Below, piece by piece: positions 35,489 to 43,803 of a stretch of 47,719 bases of DNA; the stretch's first letter is position 1; the number at the start of each line of letters is the position of its first letter. The DNA is from Bacillus sp. MRMR6 (GTDB lineage Bacteria > Bacillota > Bacilli > Bacillales > Cytobacillaceae): NCBI RefSeq assembly GCF_001940785.1, contig NZ_MSLS01000001.1, positions 421,095 through 468,813 of the forward strand, in the 5' to 3' direction. The notes under the pieces were generated by a model. That model did not search any database, was not told the origin of the DNA, and saw nothing but the letters and a program-made list of their open reading frames with translations. The position numbers and the translations under genes are program-made.

Positions 35489-36664
35489 ATGAACCAAACG
35501 TTAAAGCAGTTAACCTATGATGAAGCAATTGAGCGTGCAAAAAGTTTAGTTCCAGGAGTAAGTTCGCGGTCACGTGAGGGAGAATTACTTCGACATCAGC
35601 CGCTAGAAAACATACAAGATTTCATTGAATCAGGTTTAGTTAGGTCTTTAGTTCCTAGGCGTTGGGGTGGACATGAACTTAATTGGAAAACGCTAGCGGA
35701 TACAGCAATTGAAGTATCAAAGGGAGATGCATCTGCTGGTTGGTGCTACTCACTGTTATTGCTGCACAGCTGGATGCTTGCGTTTTTCCCGAATAAAGCA
35801 CAAGAAGATGTATGGAAAGAGAATCCTGATGCATGCTTGGCGACCTCGATTAACCCAAGTACGGATTCGAAAATCGAACGTGTAAATGGCGGTTATCGAC
35901 TGACTGGTAAATGGGGGTTTTCATCTGGCATCAATCACTGTGACTGGGTGATGATTAGTGCTGAAGCTCCAACCGAAGATGGAAAAAAGGTTTTATATTA
36001 CCTCGTTCCAAAAAGTGATTTAAACGTGATTGATATTTGGCATGTGATTGGAATGAAAGGAACCGGCAGCAATCTATTAGAGTTAACTGACGTATTTGTG
36101 CCTGATTACCGAACCATGGAGTTAGAGCCGTGGAATCTTTACGGTAAATCTCCTGGCATGGACCTTAATACCGCACCACTTTACCGTATCCAATTATCTG
36201 CGGTCATGCCTGTTACTTTATTGTCCGTTATTCTTGGAGCGACCAAGGGTGCCTTTGCCATTTGGCGTGACCGAGTGATCGGAAAAAATAGATCGAGAAC
36301 AGGAGAGCTTGTGGCCAATTTATCACATCAACAAATCAGGCTAGCCAAGACGGCGGCGAAAATTGAGGCAGTGGACGCTCTTCTTCACCAATCCTTGGAG
36401 CTTGTGGAATCGGGTAGAGTGCTTGATTTTCAAGAACGAGTACGTTTACGTTGTAACTATGCCTACTGTGCAGAAATGTGTGCGGAGATAATGGAAACAA
36501 TTTATACGAAAAGCGGTGCTGCCGCTACTGCAGAGAACCACCCACTTCAACAGTTTTGGCGGGATATTCATGCCGGAGCCCAGCATACAGCATTCAATTT
36601 CGATTGGGTTGGAGAAATCTATGGTAAGATAGAGCTTGGAATTCCAGTGAAAGAAGTATATTAA
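35489..36664 (+). CDS. Acyl-CoA-dehydrogenase-like flavin monooxygenase (HsaA/HpaB group D type)
   Basis: A 391-residue protein of the acyl-CoA dehydrogenase fold as used by two-component phenol hydroxylases. Recognisable parts are GGHELNWKTLADTAIEVSKGDAS near the N-terminus, LTGKWGFSSGINHCDWV in the middle, a GMKGTGSN segment, and RDIHAGAQHTAFN near the end. That last segment resembles the catalytic-histidine region of HsaA. There is no CoA gene nearby, and the partner FMN protein follows directly, which favours hydroxylation of an aromatic ring by reduced flavin and oxygen. GAAGGGGAT is the ribosome site. It likely prepares the ring for the extradiol dioxygenase. Confidence 0.83.
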   Translation: MNQTLKQLTYDEAIERAKSLVPGVSSRSREGELLRHQPLENIQDFIESGLVRSLVPRRWGGHELNWKTLADTAIEVSKGDASAGWCYSLLLLHSWMLAFFPNKAQEDVWKENPDACLATSINPSTDSKIERVNGGYRLTGKWGFSSGINHCDWVMISAEAPTEDGKKVLYYLVPKSDLNVIDIWHVIGMKGTGSNLLELTDVFVPDYRTMELEPWNLYGKSPGMDLNTAPLYRIQLSAVMPVTLLSVILGATKGAFAIWRDRVIGKNRSRTGELVANLSHQQIRLAKTAAKIEAVDALLHQSLELVESGRVLDFQERVRLRCNYAYCAEMCAEIMETIYTKSGAAATAENHPLQQFWRDIHAGAQHTAFNFDWVGEIYGKIELGIPVKEVY

Positions 36665-36679
36665 GAAAGGGTGATGATG

Positions 36680-37132
36680 ATGACAAAAACAGTAGATCAT
36701 TTAACTTCGGAACTAGTATCTTCCTTAGAGGGAGAAAAAATGGTTTCACTCATCACAATTGACGCAAAAACAAAATTACCTCAATTAAGCGTTGTATCTT
36801 GGGTGTTGGCAAAGCCAGACGGGAAACAAATTAAAATAGCACTTGGCCATAAAGCATCAAGCATTGAGAACATTCAAAACAACCCAAATGTTCTACTAGG
36901 CATCATTGGAGCTGGGAGCTGCTTTGAGGCACGAGGTACTGCGACTGTTTCAGAGGTAATTGAAAGGACGATGAAATACTGTGTAGTGACGATCGAGGTT
37001 GAAGCAGTGGAGAATGTTATGTTTTACGGAGGAAAAGTTACCGTTGAACCTGAATATGAAAAAACATACAATGCAGACCTAGCTAAGAAATTAGATAATG
37101 AAGTATATGAACTCCTAAGCCAGAACAATTAA
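36680..37132 (+). CDS. Pyridoxamine-5'-phosphate-oxidase-like FMN protein, possible flavin reductase partner
   Basis: A 150-residue split-barrel FMN-binding protein. The family pattern is seen in LITIDAKTKLPQLSVVSWVLA and KIALGHKASSIENIQNNPNVLLGII, followed by CFEARGTATVSE. Several ATG codons lie in a row; 36680 is best spaced from AAAGG. It closes the operon 15 bases after the monooxygenase gene. It may supply reduced flavin, although typical flavin reductases belong to another split-barrel family. An accessory flavin carrier is the alternative. Confidence 0.7.
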   Translation: MTKTVDHLTSELVSSLEGEKMVSLITIDAKTKLPQLSVVSWVLAKPDGKQIKIALGHKASSIENIQNNPNVLLGIIGAGSCFEARGTATVSEVIERTMKYCVVTIEVEAVENVMFYGGKVTVEPEYEKTYNADLAKKLDNEVYELLSQNN

Positions 37133-37144
37133 TACGAGTTCCCT

Positions 37145-37177
37145 AAACGCCTGAATCGAATTCAGGCGTTTATTTCT
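37145..37177 (+). terminator. Rho-independent terminator of the aromatic operon
   Basis: A perfect 12-bp stem AAACGCCTGAAT/ATTCAGGCGTTT with a 3-nt loop and a T-rich tail. Confidence 0.9.
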
Positions 37178-37276
37178 TTAGTTAAAATGGTAGTTAATTT
37201 CAAATCAAAAAGGTCAAGTAATATGGTATAGTATATAAAAAATTACCGTACCTAAATGATAGATAGAGGAACCTAT

Positions 37277-38266
37277 ATGAATCGTCTTGAATTACGAAGT
37301 TTTCTAATAAATAACAACACAAATGAAGCACCTGATTGGAATGTAATAAAAGAACTTTATCATCCAAAAACAATTGAAGTAAATGGTCAGGAAGTTTACC
37401 TCTTCAATCTAAGTTTTGATTCCTCGATTAATCCTGTTGAAGATAGTATTGTTATCTGGCAGCAGCTTCCTACCGCTTTTGTGCCCATGCATATCCATCA
37501 TTATATTGAAATGATCTACGTCTATCAGGGAGAATGTACTGTTGATATTGAGAAGCGTGAAATCCCCCTTACAGAGGGCGGGATTATCATTATTGACAAA
37601 AACATTCCTCACACTGTAAAGGATATTTCAGCTACTGATATTGTTATCGATATCAAGCTCAAGCAGGATTTCCTGTCATCAGGCTTTCTCAGTCGGTTTA
37701 CCAATAAGAGCATTATCTCTCAATTTTTAATCGAATCACTTATTAACAAGCGAAATGCGAACAATTATCTTTCTTTTCCTTTAGAAAGCCGCTCCAATGT
37801 TGTGGGAATTATGGACCAAATCATGTGCGAGTATTTTGATAAGGACTTTTGTTCGAATGATATGATTAACGCTTATCTTTTCATTCTTTTAACAGAGTTA
37901 ATCAGGCACAGTAACAGGAAGACCTCACACCATGATCATACGACACAAAATGGTATGATGGTCTTCGATTTTCTTAAGTATATTGAAGACCATTATAAGG
38001 AATGCAGCTTAACCGAAATGGCTGCTTATTTCAGGTATCATCCAAACTATATATCCGCTGTCCTTAAAAAAGCGACAGGAAAATCGTTTAAAGAGCTGCT
38101 ACAAATTCAGCGATTAAATAAAGCGGCACAGTACTTATCAAACACAGACTTGCCGATACCTGATATTGCAGAAGAAGTTGGCTACTCGAGTGTATCTTTC
38201 TTTTACAAAAAATTTAATGAAGTGTTTGATCAAACACCAAAAGCATACAGGGAAAATCAAGATTAA
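37277..38266 (+). CDS. AraC family transcriptional regulator 3
   Basis: A 329-residue regulator. The N-terminal cupin (FVPMHIHHYIEMIYVYQGECTVDIEKREI) senses a ligand. The C-terminus has two HTH motifs (CSLTEMAAYFRYHPNYISAVLKKATG and IPDIAEEVGYSSVSFFYKKFNE) and ends FDQTPKAYRE. The start at 37277 follows AGAGGA; the frame is open from 37256. It precedes the GH1 and GH78 genes in the same direction and is similar in layout and HTH wording to the regulator at 42721. The two probably control these glycosidases in response to rhamnose or a rhamnoside. Confidence 0.9.
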   Translation: MNRLELRSFLINNNTNEAPDWNVIKELYHPKTIEVNGQEVYLFNLSFDSSINPVEDSIVIWQQLPTAFVPMHIHHYIEMIYVYQGECTVDIEKREIPLTEGGIIIIDKNIPHTVKDISATDIVIDIKLKQDFLSSGFLSRFTNKSIISQFLIESLINKRNANNYLSFPLESRSNVVGIMDQIMCEYFDKDFCSNDMINAYLFILLTELIRHSNRKTSHHDHTTQNGMMVFDFLKYIEDHYKECSLTEMAAYFRYHPNYISAVLKKATGKSFKELLQIQRLNKAAQYLSNTDLPIPDIAEEVGYSSVSFFYKKFNEVFDQTPKAYRENQD

Positions 38267-38291
38267 CCTTCTTAGCGGAGGGTTCTTTTTT
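38265..38291 (+). terminator. Terminator after AraC regulator 3
   Basis: A 7-bp stem AACCTTC/GAGGGTT with one wobble pair, followed by six T residues. It overlaps the stop codon. Confidence 0.75.
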
Positions 38292-38350
38292 ATGTATATC
38301 AAATCTTTGATTCGAGCAATAAACTTCTTTGCTTTTACTATTAAACCTTC

Positions 38351-38369
38351 TGGAAACGCTTGCTACAAT
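38351..38369 (+). promoter_or_regulatory. GH1-GH78 promoter with cre-like site
   Basis: TGGAAACGCTTGCT (38351-38364) is a close CcpA cre match, and its last base begins a -10 box TACAAT (38364-38369). No good -35 box is seen, which suits a promoter needing an activator such as the adjacent AraC protein. Glucose repression would come from the cre. Confidence 0.6.
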
Positions 38370-38407
38370 GAGAATAGAAAAAAGAATAGCAACGAGGAGT
38401 GTTAAAA

Positions 38408-39682
38408 ATGAAGTTTACCTTTACACCAGATTTTCTTTGGGGTTCGACTACAGCAGCCTATCAAGTGGAAGGAAATAATGTTAACAGCGATTTCTGGGCA
38501 GAAGAGCATGCGGAGGGCTCACCATATAAGGACAAATCAGGTGATACGATAGACCATTATCGCCTATACCGGGAAGATATAGCCCTAATGGCCAGCCTAG
38601 GTTTAAAGGCATACCGATTCTCTATTGAGTGGTCCAGGGTAGAACCAGAACCAGGACAGTACTCACGGTCGGCGATTGAACATTATCGGGATGTTCTCGA
38701 AACATGCTACAAACACGGTATTACACCGATGGTAGCGATGCATCACTTTTCTTCTCCAAAGTGGTTAATGAGATTAGGAGGCTGGGCAAGCCCAGAGGTT
38801 CCCGATCGATTTGCAAAATATTGTGAAGTAGTTTTCAATGAAATCGGACATTTAATTCCTTATGTACTGACTATGAACGAGATTAACCTGCCTGTCATGT
38901 TACGTGAGATTTTTTCAAGAATTGGATTTATCCCGCCTGTTGGCATAGACAGAGATGCCTGGACGGCCCCTAAATGGAGAGAATCAGCGGCAAAATTGTG
39001 CGGAACAACAATTGAAAATTACTTTACCTTCCATATGATTTCTGATGAGTCATCGATTAAGATTCTGAAAGAAACTCATAGGAAGGCCCGTGAGGCAATT
39101 AAGCGGGTTCAGCCAAAAACGAAAGTCGGGTTATCAATGGCCCTTTCAGATATACAGTCCATCCCTGGCGGTGAGGAGCTGGCAGTTCAAAAATGGCAAA
39201 GTTATTTTAGACAATATTTAGATATGGTTGAAGGGGATGACTTTTTCGGGCTTCAAAATTACACGAGAGAAGTGTATGGGCCTGAAGGGCAAGTGAAGCC
39301 AACTGAACATGCAGAGCTTACCCAAATGGGGTATGAATTTTATCCAGAAGCACTTAGTAATGTCATTCGCAAGGTTTCTAAGGATCTATCCATTCCAATT
39401 ATTATTACGGAACACGGTATCGCAACAAATGATGATGAGCGGCGCGTAGAATTTATCCGTAAGGCATTAGAAGGTGTTCATGCGTGCTTAGACGAAGGAT
39501 TTGACATCAAAGGATACCTTCACTGGACCACTTTTGATAATTTTGAATGGCAATCCGGCTATTCGATGAGATTTGGTCTCATTGAAGTGGACCGCTCAAC
39601 GCAGGAACGGAAGGTAAAAGAAAGCGGAAGATATTTAGGAAGTATTTCACAAACGAACAGCTTAATTGGAATGATCGTTTAA
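38408..39682 (+). CDS. GH1 family beta-glucosidase
   Basis: A 424-residue cytoplasmic GH1 enzyme. The family start FLWGSTTAAYQVEGN is present, with acid/base Glu158 in LTMNEINLP and nucleophile Glu335 in IITEHGIA. The aglycone-side motif is WTTFDNFEW. Two motif variations are notable: NEI replaces the usual NEP, and TEHG replaces TENG. Features of 6-phospho-glucosidases were not seen and no PTS gene is near. The start at 38408 has GAGGAG upstream. It is followed 24 bases later by the alpha-rhamnosidase gene, so the pair could split a rhamnosyl-glucoside such as rutinose into sugars. Confidence 0.9.
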   Translation: MKFTFTPDFLWGSTTAAYQVEGNNVNSDFWAEEHAEGSPYKDKSGDTIDHYRLYREDIALMASLGLKAYRFSIEWSRVEPEPGQYSRSAIEHYRDVLETCYKHGITPMVAMHHFSSPKWLMRLGGWASPEVPDRFAKYCEVVFNEIGHLIPYVLTMNEINLPVMLREIFSRIGFIPPVGIDRDAWTAPKWRESAAKLCGTTIENYFTFHMISDESSIKILKETHRKAREAIKRVQPKTKVGLSMALSDIQSIPGGEELAVQKWQSYFRQYLDMVEGDDFFGLQNYTREVYGPEGQVKPTEHAELTQMGYEFYPEALSNVIRKVSKDLSIPIIITEHGIATNDDERRVEFIRKALEGVHACLDEGFDIKGYLHWTTFDNFEWQSGYSMRFGLIEVDRSTQERKVKESGRYLGSISQTNSLIGMIV

Positions 39683-39706
39683 ATCAAGAATTGCTGGGAG
39701 AGAAAA

Positions 39707-42613
39707 ATGAAGCTAATAGTAGACGAATTAACATGTGAGTATAAAAAAAATCCACTAGGCATTGATATAAAAAGACCTCGAATTAGCTGGAAAATCCAAT
39801 CCGACCGACGGGGAACCATGCAGAAGGCGTATCAGATCCAAGTAGCAAATGATGATGAATTCTGTGATCTAATATGGGACACAGGGAAAGTCGAATCAGC
39901 TGAATCGATCCATATTGAATATGAGGGTCCAAATGTCCACTCACGAATAAGATATTATTACCGCGTAAAAATTTGGGATAATTATAAACGTGAAGCTAAT
40001 TGGAGTGATACCGGTTGGTGGGAAACGGCATTGTTAGCTAAAGAAGAATGGAAAGCAGCATGGATTACTCCGGATTCTAAAACGCTTGATCCTCTTTTTG
40101 AACCAGCTTTTCTATTAAGAAAAGAATTTACTCTTAAGAGTGGCATTACTTCCGCTCGTATTTATGGCACTGGTGTTGGCTTATATGAATTATACCTAAA
40201 TGGTGAGCGGGTCGGAGATGACCTTCTTGCACCAGGATGGACTAGTTATCATAAACGACTGCAGTATCAAACGTACGATGTAACAGAGGAAATGCAGGCT
40301 GGTGCTAATGCGATCGGTATTATGTTAGCAGACGGCTGGTATAAAGGAAATCTTGTCAGGGAAAACAATCGAAATATTTATGGAGAAAAGCGCGCAGCTT
40401 ATTTTCAACTGCATGTAACCTATAACGACGGTTCTGAGCAAGTAATTGTAACGGACTCAACATGGAAAGCTTCAACAGGCCCGATTGTATTTTCTGAAAT
40501 TTATCATGGGGAAACCTACGATGCCAGGCTGGAACAAGCGGGCTGGAGTAAGTCTGCCTTTAATGACCAGGACTGGGCAGAAACCATAGTTCAAGAAATG
40601 CCGTTCACTGAATTAGTGGCACAAGAAAATGTTCCTGTCCGAGTAACGGAGGTGCTGAAACCAGTTGAAGCTTTTGTAACACCTGCTGGTGATACTGTCT
40701 TAGATATGGGGCAAAACATGGTTGGTCGAATCCGCTTCAAAGTAAGCGCTCCTGAGGGAACGCGAATTTTCCTAAAACATGCCGAGGTGTTGGATAAGGA
40801 CGGGAATATTTACTTTGGTAACCTTAAATTTGCTCAGCAGAAGGTGGAATATATCACCAAAGGAGCAGGGACAGAAACCTTTGCCCCGCATTTTACCTTC
40901 CAAGGTTTCCGTTATGTGAAGGTTGAAGGATACCCAGGGCAGGAAAACGGACTGCCGCTTGATCACTTTATCGGTGAAGTCATCCATTCTGATATGGAGC
41001 AGGCAGGTGAATTTGAGTGCTCAAATCCTTTGATTAACCGGCTGCAGCAGAATATTGTTTGGGGGCAAAGAGGGAATTTCCTCGATGTACCGACTGACTG
41101 CCCGCAACGGAGCGAAAGACTGGGATGGACAGCGGATGCTCAGGTCTTTGTTCAAACAGCACTGTTTAATTACCATGGTGGGCCATTTTTTACAAAGTGG
41201 CTAAGGGATTTAAAAGCCGATCAGCTACCAGACGGGAATGTGCCATTTGTTATTCCAAATGTGGAGGGTGGAAAGGGCTCCGCTGCTTGGGGAGATGCAG
41301 CAACGATTATTCCATGGACGGTATATCAGACATATGCTGATAGGCGTTTGCTAGCAGAACAATATGACAGCATGAGAGCATGGGTGGAGTACATCCGTAG
41401 ACAGGGTAAAGATGAATACCTATGGAACACAGGCTTTCACTTCGGTGATTGGTTAGCCCTAGATGCCAAAGAAAACAGCTTTGTTGGCGCCACACCAAAA
41501 GATTTTATCGCTACGGTCTTTTATGCCTATTCCACTAGAATTCTAAGAGATGCGGCAGAGGTGCTTGGAAAAACAGAAGAGGTCGAGGAATATAGTGATT
41601 TACTGAATAAGATTATCGAGCAATTTAACCAAGAATTTGTTTCTCCATCAGGCAGATTGGTATCCCCAACACAAACTGCTCATATCATTACCTTAATGTT
41701 TGATATGGTGGAGGGGAAAGCAAAGGAACGGACAGCTTATGAGCTTAACGAGCTGATTATTCAAAATGATTATCATTTAAATACAGGTTTTGTGGGGACA
41801 CCATATATTTGTTTTGCTCTTTCAAAAGGCGGTTATCATGAAACAGCCGTCAAATTACTTATGAAAGATGATTACCCATCCTGGCTCTACCAAATTAAAA
41901 AAGGTGCTACTACCGTTTGGGAGCATTGGGATAGCATTAAGCCAGATGGTTCGTTCTGGAGTGACCAAATGAATTCCTTTAACCATTATGCATATGGGTC
42001 GATTGGAAATTGGATGTACAAAGTGATTGCAGGCTTGGATATGGATGCCAGCAGCCCTGCCTATAAGAAAATCAAAATCGAACCGAAGTTTGCAGGGATT
42101 TCATTAACTTCTGCAAAAGCAGTCCATGAATCGATGTACGGGCAAATACTATCTTCCTGGCATCTTACAGAGGAAGAGGTAGAACTTGAAATCAAGATTC
42201 CTGCTAATACAACAGCAGAAGTTCTTTTACCACAAGCAAAACTTTCCGATGTTCATGAAGGTAACCAGCCATTAGCTTTAGGTGACATTCACTCTTATCA
42301 GGAAACTTCAGCAGGTGTAAAACTAAATGTAGGTTCTGGCTCTTACCACTTTAAATATCGTAACGAGCGCGGATTAAGGCCAAGCTTTACTGTGGATACG
42401 AAGCTAATTGATTATCTTGACTACAAAGAAGCCGTTGAGATACTAGAGAGAGTTGCACCGGGTATTACAAAACCACCTGCAATTTTTTCAACAAAGGCAA
42501 GAAGTTTGAAGGAATTGGCTGAAAATGGAGAGGCCAACCTTACTGAGGAAAAAGTGGTGGCTATTATTGAAGAAATAAATAAGCTTGAATGGGAAGCAGT
42601 TTTAGTAAATTAA
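39707..42613 (+). CDS. GH78 alpha-L-rhamnosidase
   Basis: A 968-residue intracellular rhamnosidase releasing terminal alpha-L-rhamnose from plant glycosides or pectin pieces. Domains in order: an N-terminal Fn3-like domain (NPLGIDIKRPRISWKI), a carbohydrate-binding beta domain (ARIYGTGVGLYELYLNGERVGD), and an (alpha/alpha)6 catalytic barrel. The catalytic motif DVPTDCPQRSERLGWTADAQ lies at about 460-479, and VPFVIPN and TTVWEHWDS follow. The beta domain after the barrel ends near residue 890. The final 75 or so residues are an extra helical, charged tail that is not usual for the family. The ribosome site is GGGAGAG. No signal peptide is present, so substrates must be imported. Confidence 0.94.
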   Translation: MKLIVDELTCEYKKNPLGIDIKRPRISWKIQSDRRGTMQKAYQIQVANDDEFCDLIWDTGKVESAESIHIEYEGPNVHSRIRYYYRVKIWDNYKREANWSDTGWWETALLAKEEWKAAWITPDSKTLDPLFEPAFLLRKEFTLKSGITSARIYGTGVGLYELYLNGERVGDDLLAPGWTSYHKRLQYQTYDVTEEMQAGANAIGIMLADGWYKGNLVRENNRNIYGEKRAAYFQLHVTYNDGSEQVIVTDSTWKASTGPIVFSEIYHGETYDARLEQAGWSKSAFNDQDWAETIVQEMPFTELVAQENVPVRVTEVLKPVEAFVTPAGDTVLDMGQNMVGRIRFKVSAPEGTRIFLKHAEVLDKDGNIYFGNLKFAQQKVEYITKGAGTETFAPHFTFQGFRYVKVEGYPGQENGLPLDHFIGEVIHSDMEQAGEFECSNPLINRLQQNIVWGQRGNFLDVPTDCPQRSERLGWTADAQVFVQTALFNYHGGPFFTKWLRDLKADQLPDGNVPFVIPNVEGGKGSAAWGDAATIIPWTVYQTYADRRLLAEQYDSMRAWVEYIRRQGKDEYLWNTGFHFGDWLALDAKENSFVGATPKDFIATVFYAYSTRILRDAAEVLGKTEEVEEYSDLLNKIIEQFNQEFVSPSGRLVSPTQTAHIITLMFDMVEGKAKERTAYELNELIIQNDYHLNTGFVGTPYICFALSKGGYHETAVKLLMKDDYPSWLYQIKKGATTVWEHWDSIKPDGSFWSDQMNSFNHYAYGSIGNWMYKVIAGLDMDASSPAYKKIKIEPKFAGISLTSAKAVHESMYGQILSSWHLTEEEVELEIKIPANTTAEVLLPQAKLSDVHEGNQPLALGDIHSYQETSAGVKLNVGSGSYHFKYRNERGLRPSFTVDTKLIDYLDYKEAVEILERVAPGITKPPAIFSTKARSLKELAENGEANLTEEKVVAIIEEINKLEWEAVLVN

Positions 42614-42618
42614 TGTTA

Positions 42619-42650
42619 AGCCTGTCATGGTGGAATGACAGGCTTTTTCG
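42619..42650 (+). terminator. Rho-independent terminator of GH1-GH78
   Basis: An 11-bp stem AAGCCTGTCAT/ATGACAGGCTT with a 6-nt loop and five T residues. Confidence 0.9.
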
Positions 42651-42720
42651 CATTCTAATTTTTCCTATATTAAGTTAAAATAAATATACTTATATAACTA
42701 GAACCTGTCGGGGTGAATAA

Positions 42721-43686
42721 ATGAAAGCCAATCTGCTAGACGAATTATTGAAAATTACAGATGAGGAGCAGGCCATTCTTCAACAAAAAACGGAGATCAA
42801 AAAGGATATATATACAAGTCAAGCTGTCTTTGTTATCGAAAGTGAAAAATTTCTAAGTAAAGATAAAATGATTATGCTCAGGAAACATACCCGTTTTATC
42901 AATTTTCCAAAGCATCGTCATAATTATATAGAAATTAATTATGTGTTAAACGGTCAGTTAAAGCAAAGAGTGGGGAATGAAGAAATATGCCTCAAAAAAG
43001 GGGAACTATTATTTTTAAACCAGCATATTGAACATGAAATTGAGGCGTGTGCAAAAGAGGACATTGTTATTAACTTTATCATTCAGCCGCAATTCTTTGA
43101 GTTCATCTTTTCCTACCTGTCTTCTGACAACTTAATTAGCAACTTTATCATAAATAGTCTTTATAATCACACGCAAAATGGACAGTATCTTTATTATGCT
43201 GTTTCGGAAGTCGCTCAAATTCAAGAATTAATTAATAAAATGATGGAGGAGATAATGAATCCATCATTACTATCTGATTCGACCATTAAACTTTATATGG
43301 GATTACTTATGATTGAGTTGATCAAGAATTCGGATCATCTTAAGCCAAATGAACAAAGTCCAGCAAACCACTATATAATGGTCGAGGCTATGAAATATAT
43401 TGAACTACAATATCAGAATGCTTCCCTTTATGAGCTAGCAGAGAAATTAAACCAGCCGCACTATGCTTTAAGCAAGAATATAAAAAATGCTACAAAATAT
43501 ACATTTAAAGAACTATTGCAAGAAAAACGGTTAAATAAGGCAAAGCACTTATTAGAAGGTACTACAATACCAATAACCGAAATCGCAGAACTAGTTGGTT
43601 ACGATAACATCAGTTATTTTTATAAGATCTTTAAAAATAAATATGGACTCACTCCAAAAAAATTCCGAGAGCAACCTATAAATTGA
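42721..43686 (+). CDS. AraC family transcriptional regulator 4
   Basis: A 321-residue regulator with a cupin N-terminus (FPKHRHNYIEINYVLNGQLKQRVGNEEI, HxHxxxE metal-like pattern) and two C-terminal HTH motifs (LYELAEKLNQPHYALSKNIKNAT, then ITEIAELVGYDNISYFYKIFKN). It ends GLTPKKFRE. It is similar in layout to the regulator at 37277 and lies just before rhaB. The gene product may sense L-rhamnose and activate rhaB-rhaA and/or the rhamnosidase operon. A short hairpin with T run (CAACCT/AGGTTG, 43672-43700) overlaps its end as a terminator. Confidence 0.9.
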   Translation: MKANLLDELLKITDEEQAILQQKTEIKKDIYTSQAVFVIESEKFLSKDKMIMLRKHTRFINFPKHRHNYIEINYVLNGQLKQRVGNEEICLKKGELLFLNQHIEHEIEACAKEDIVINFIIQPQFFEFIFSYLSSDNLISNFIINSLYNHTQNGQYLYYAVSEVAQIQELINKMMEEIMNPSLLSDSTIKLYMGLLMIELIKNSDHLKPNEQSPANHYIMVEAMKYIELQYQNASLYELAEKLNQPHYALSKNIKNATKYTFKELLQEKRLNKAKHLLEGTTIPITEIAELVGYDNISYFYKIFKNKYGLTPKKFREQPIN

Positions 43687-43750
43687 GGTTGTTCTTTTTT
43701 GCAAATAAGGACAATAAATTAACCGAATTACGATATATGAATTTTCTATT

Positions 43751-43786
43751 ATTCTAGTAGAATAGAGGTATCAGTAAGCGTTTGCA
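43751..43786 (+). promoter_or_regulatory. rhaB promoter region with inverted repeat and cre
   Basis: ATTCTA-G-TAGAAT (43751-43763) is a perfect inverted repeat whose right arm TAGAAT can serve as -10. At 43773-43786 the minus strand reads TGCAAACGCTTACT, a close cre match. It lies just before the rhaB ribosome site, a position where CcpA acts as a block. Confidence 0.55.
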
Positions 43787-43803
43787 ACCGGAAGGTGATG
43801 TTA

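Noticed and set aside
35489..36664. True acyl-CoA dehydrogenase in fatty acid oxidation
   Set aside because: No CoA ligase, thiolase or ETF genes are nearby; ring-cleavage neighbours and the HsaA-like end favour a monooxygenase. Not excluded by experiment.
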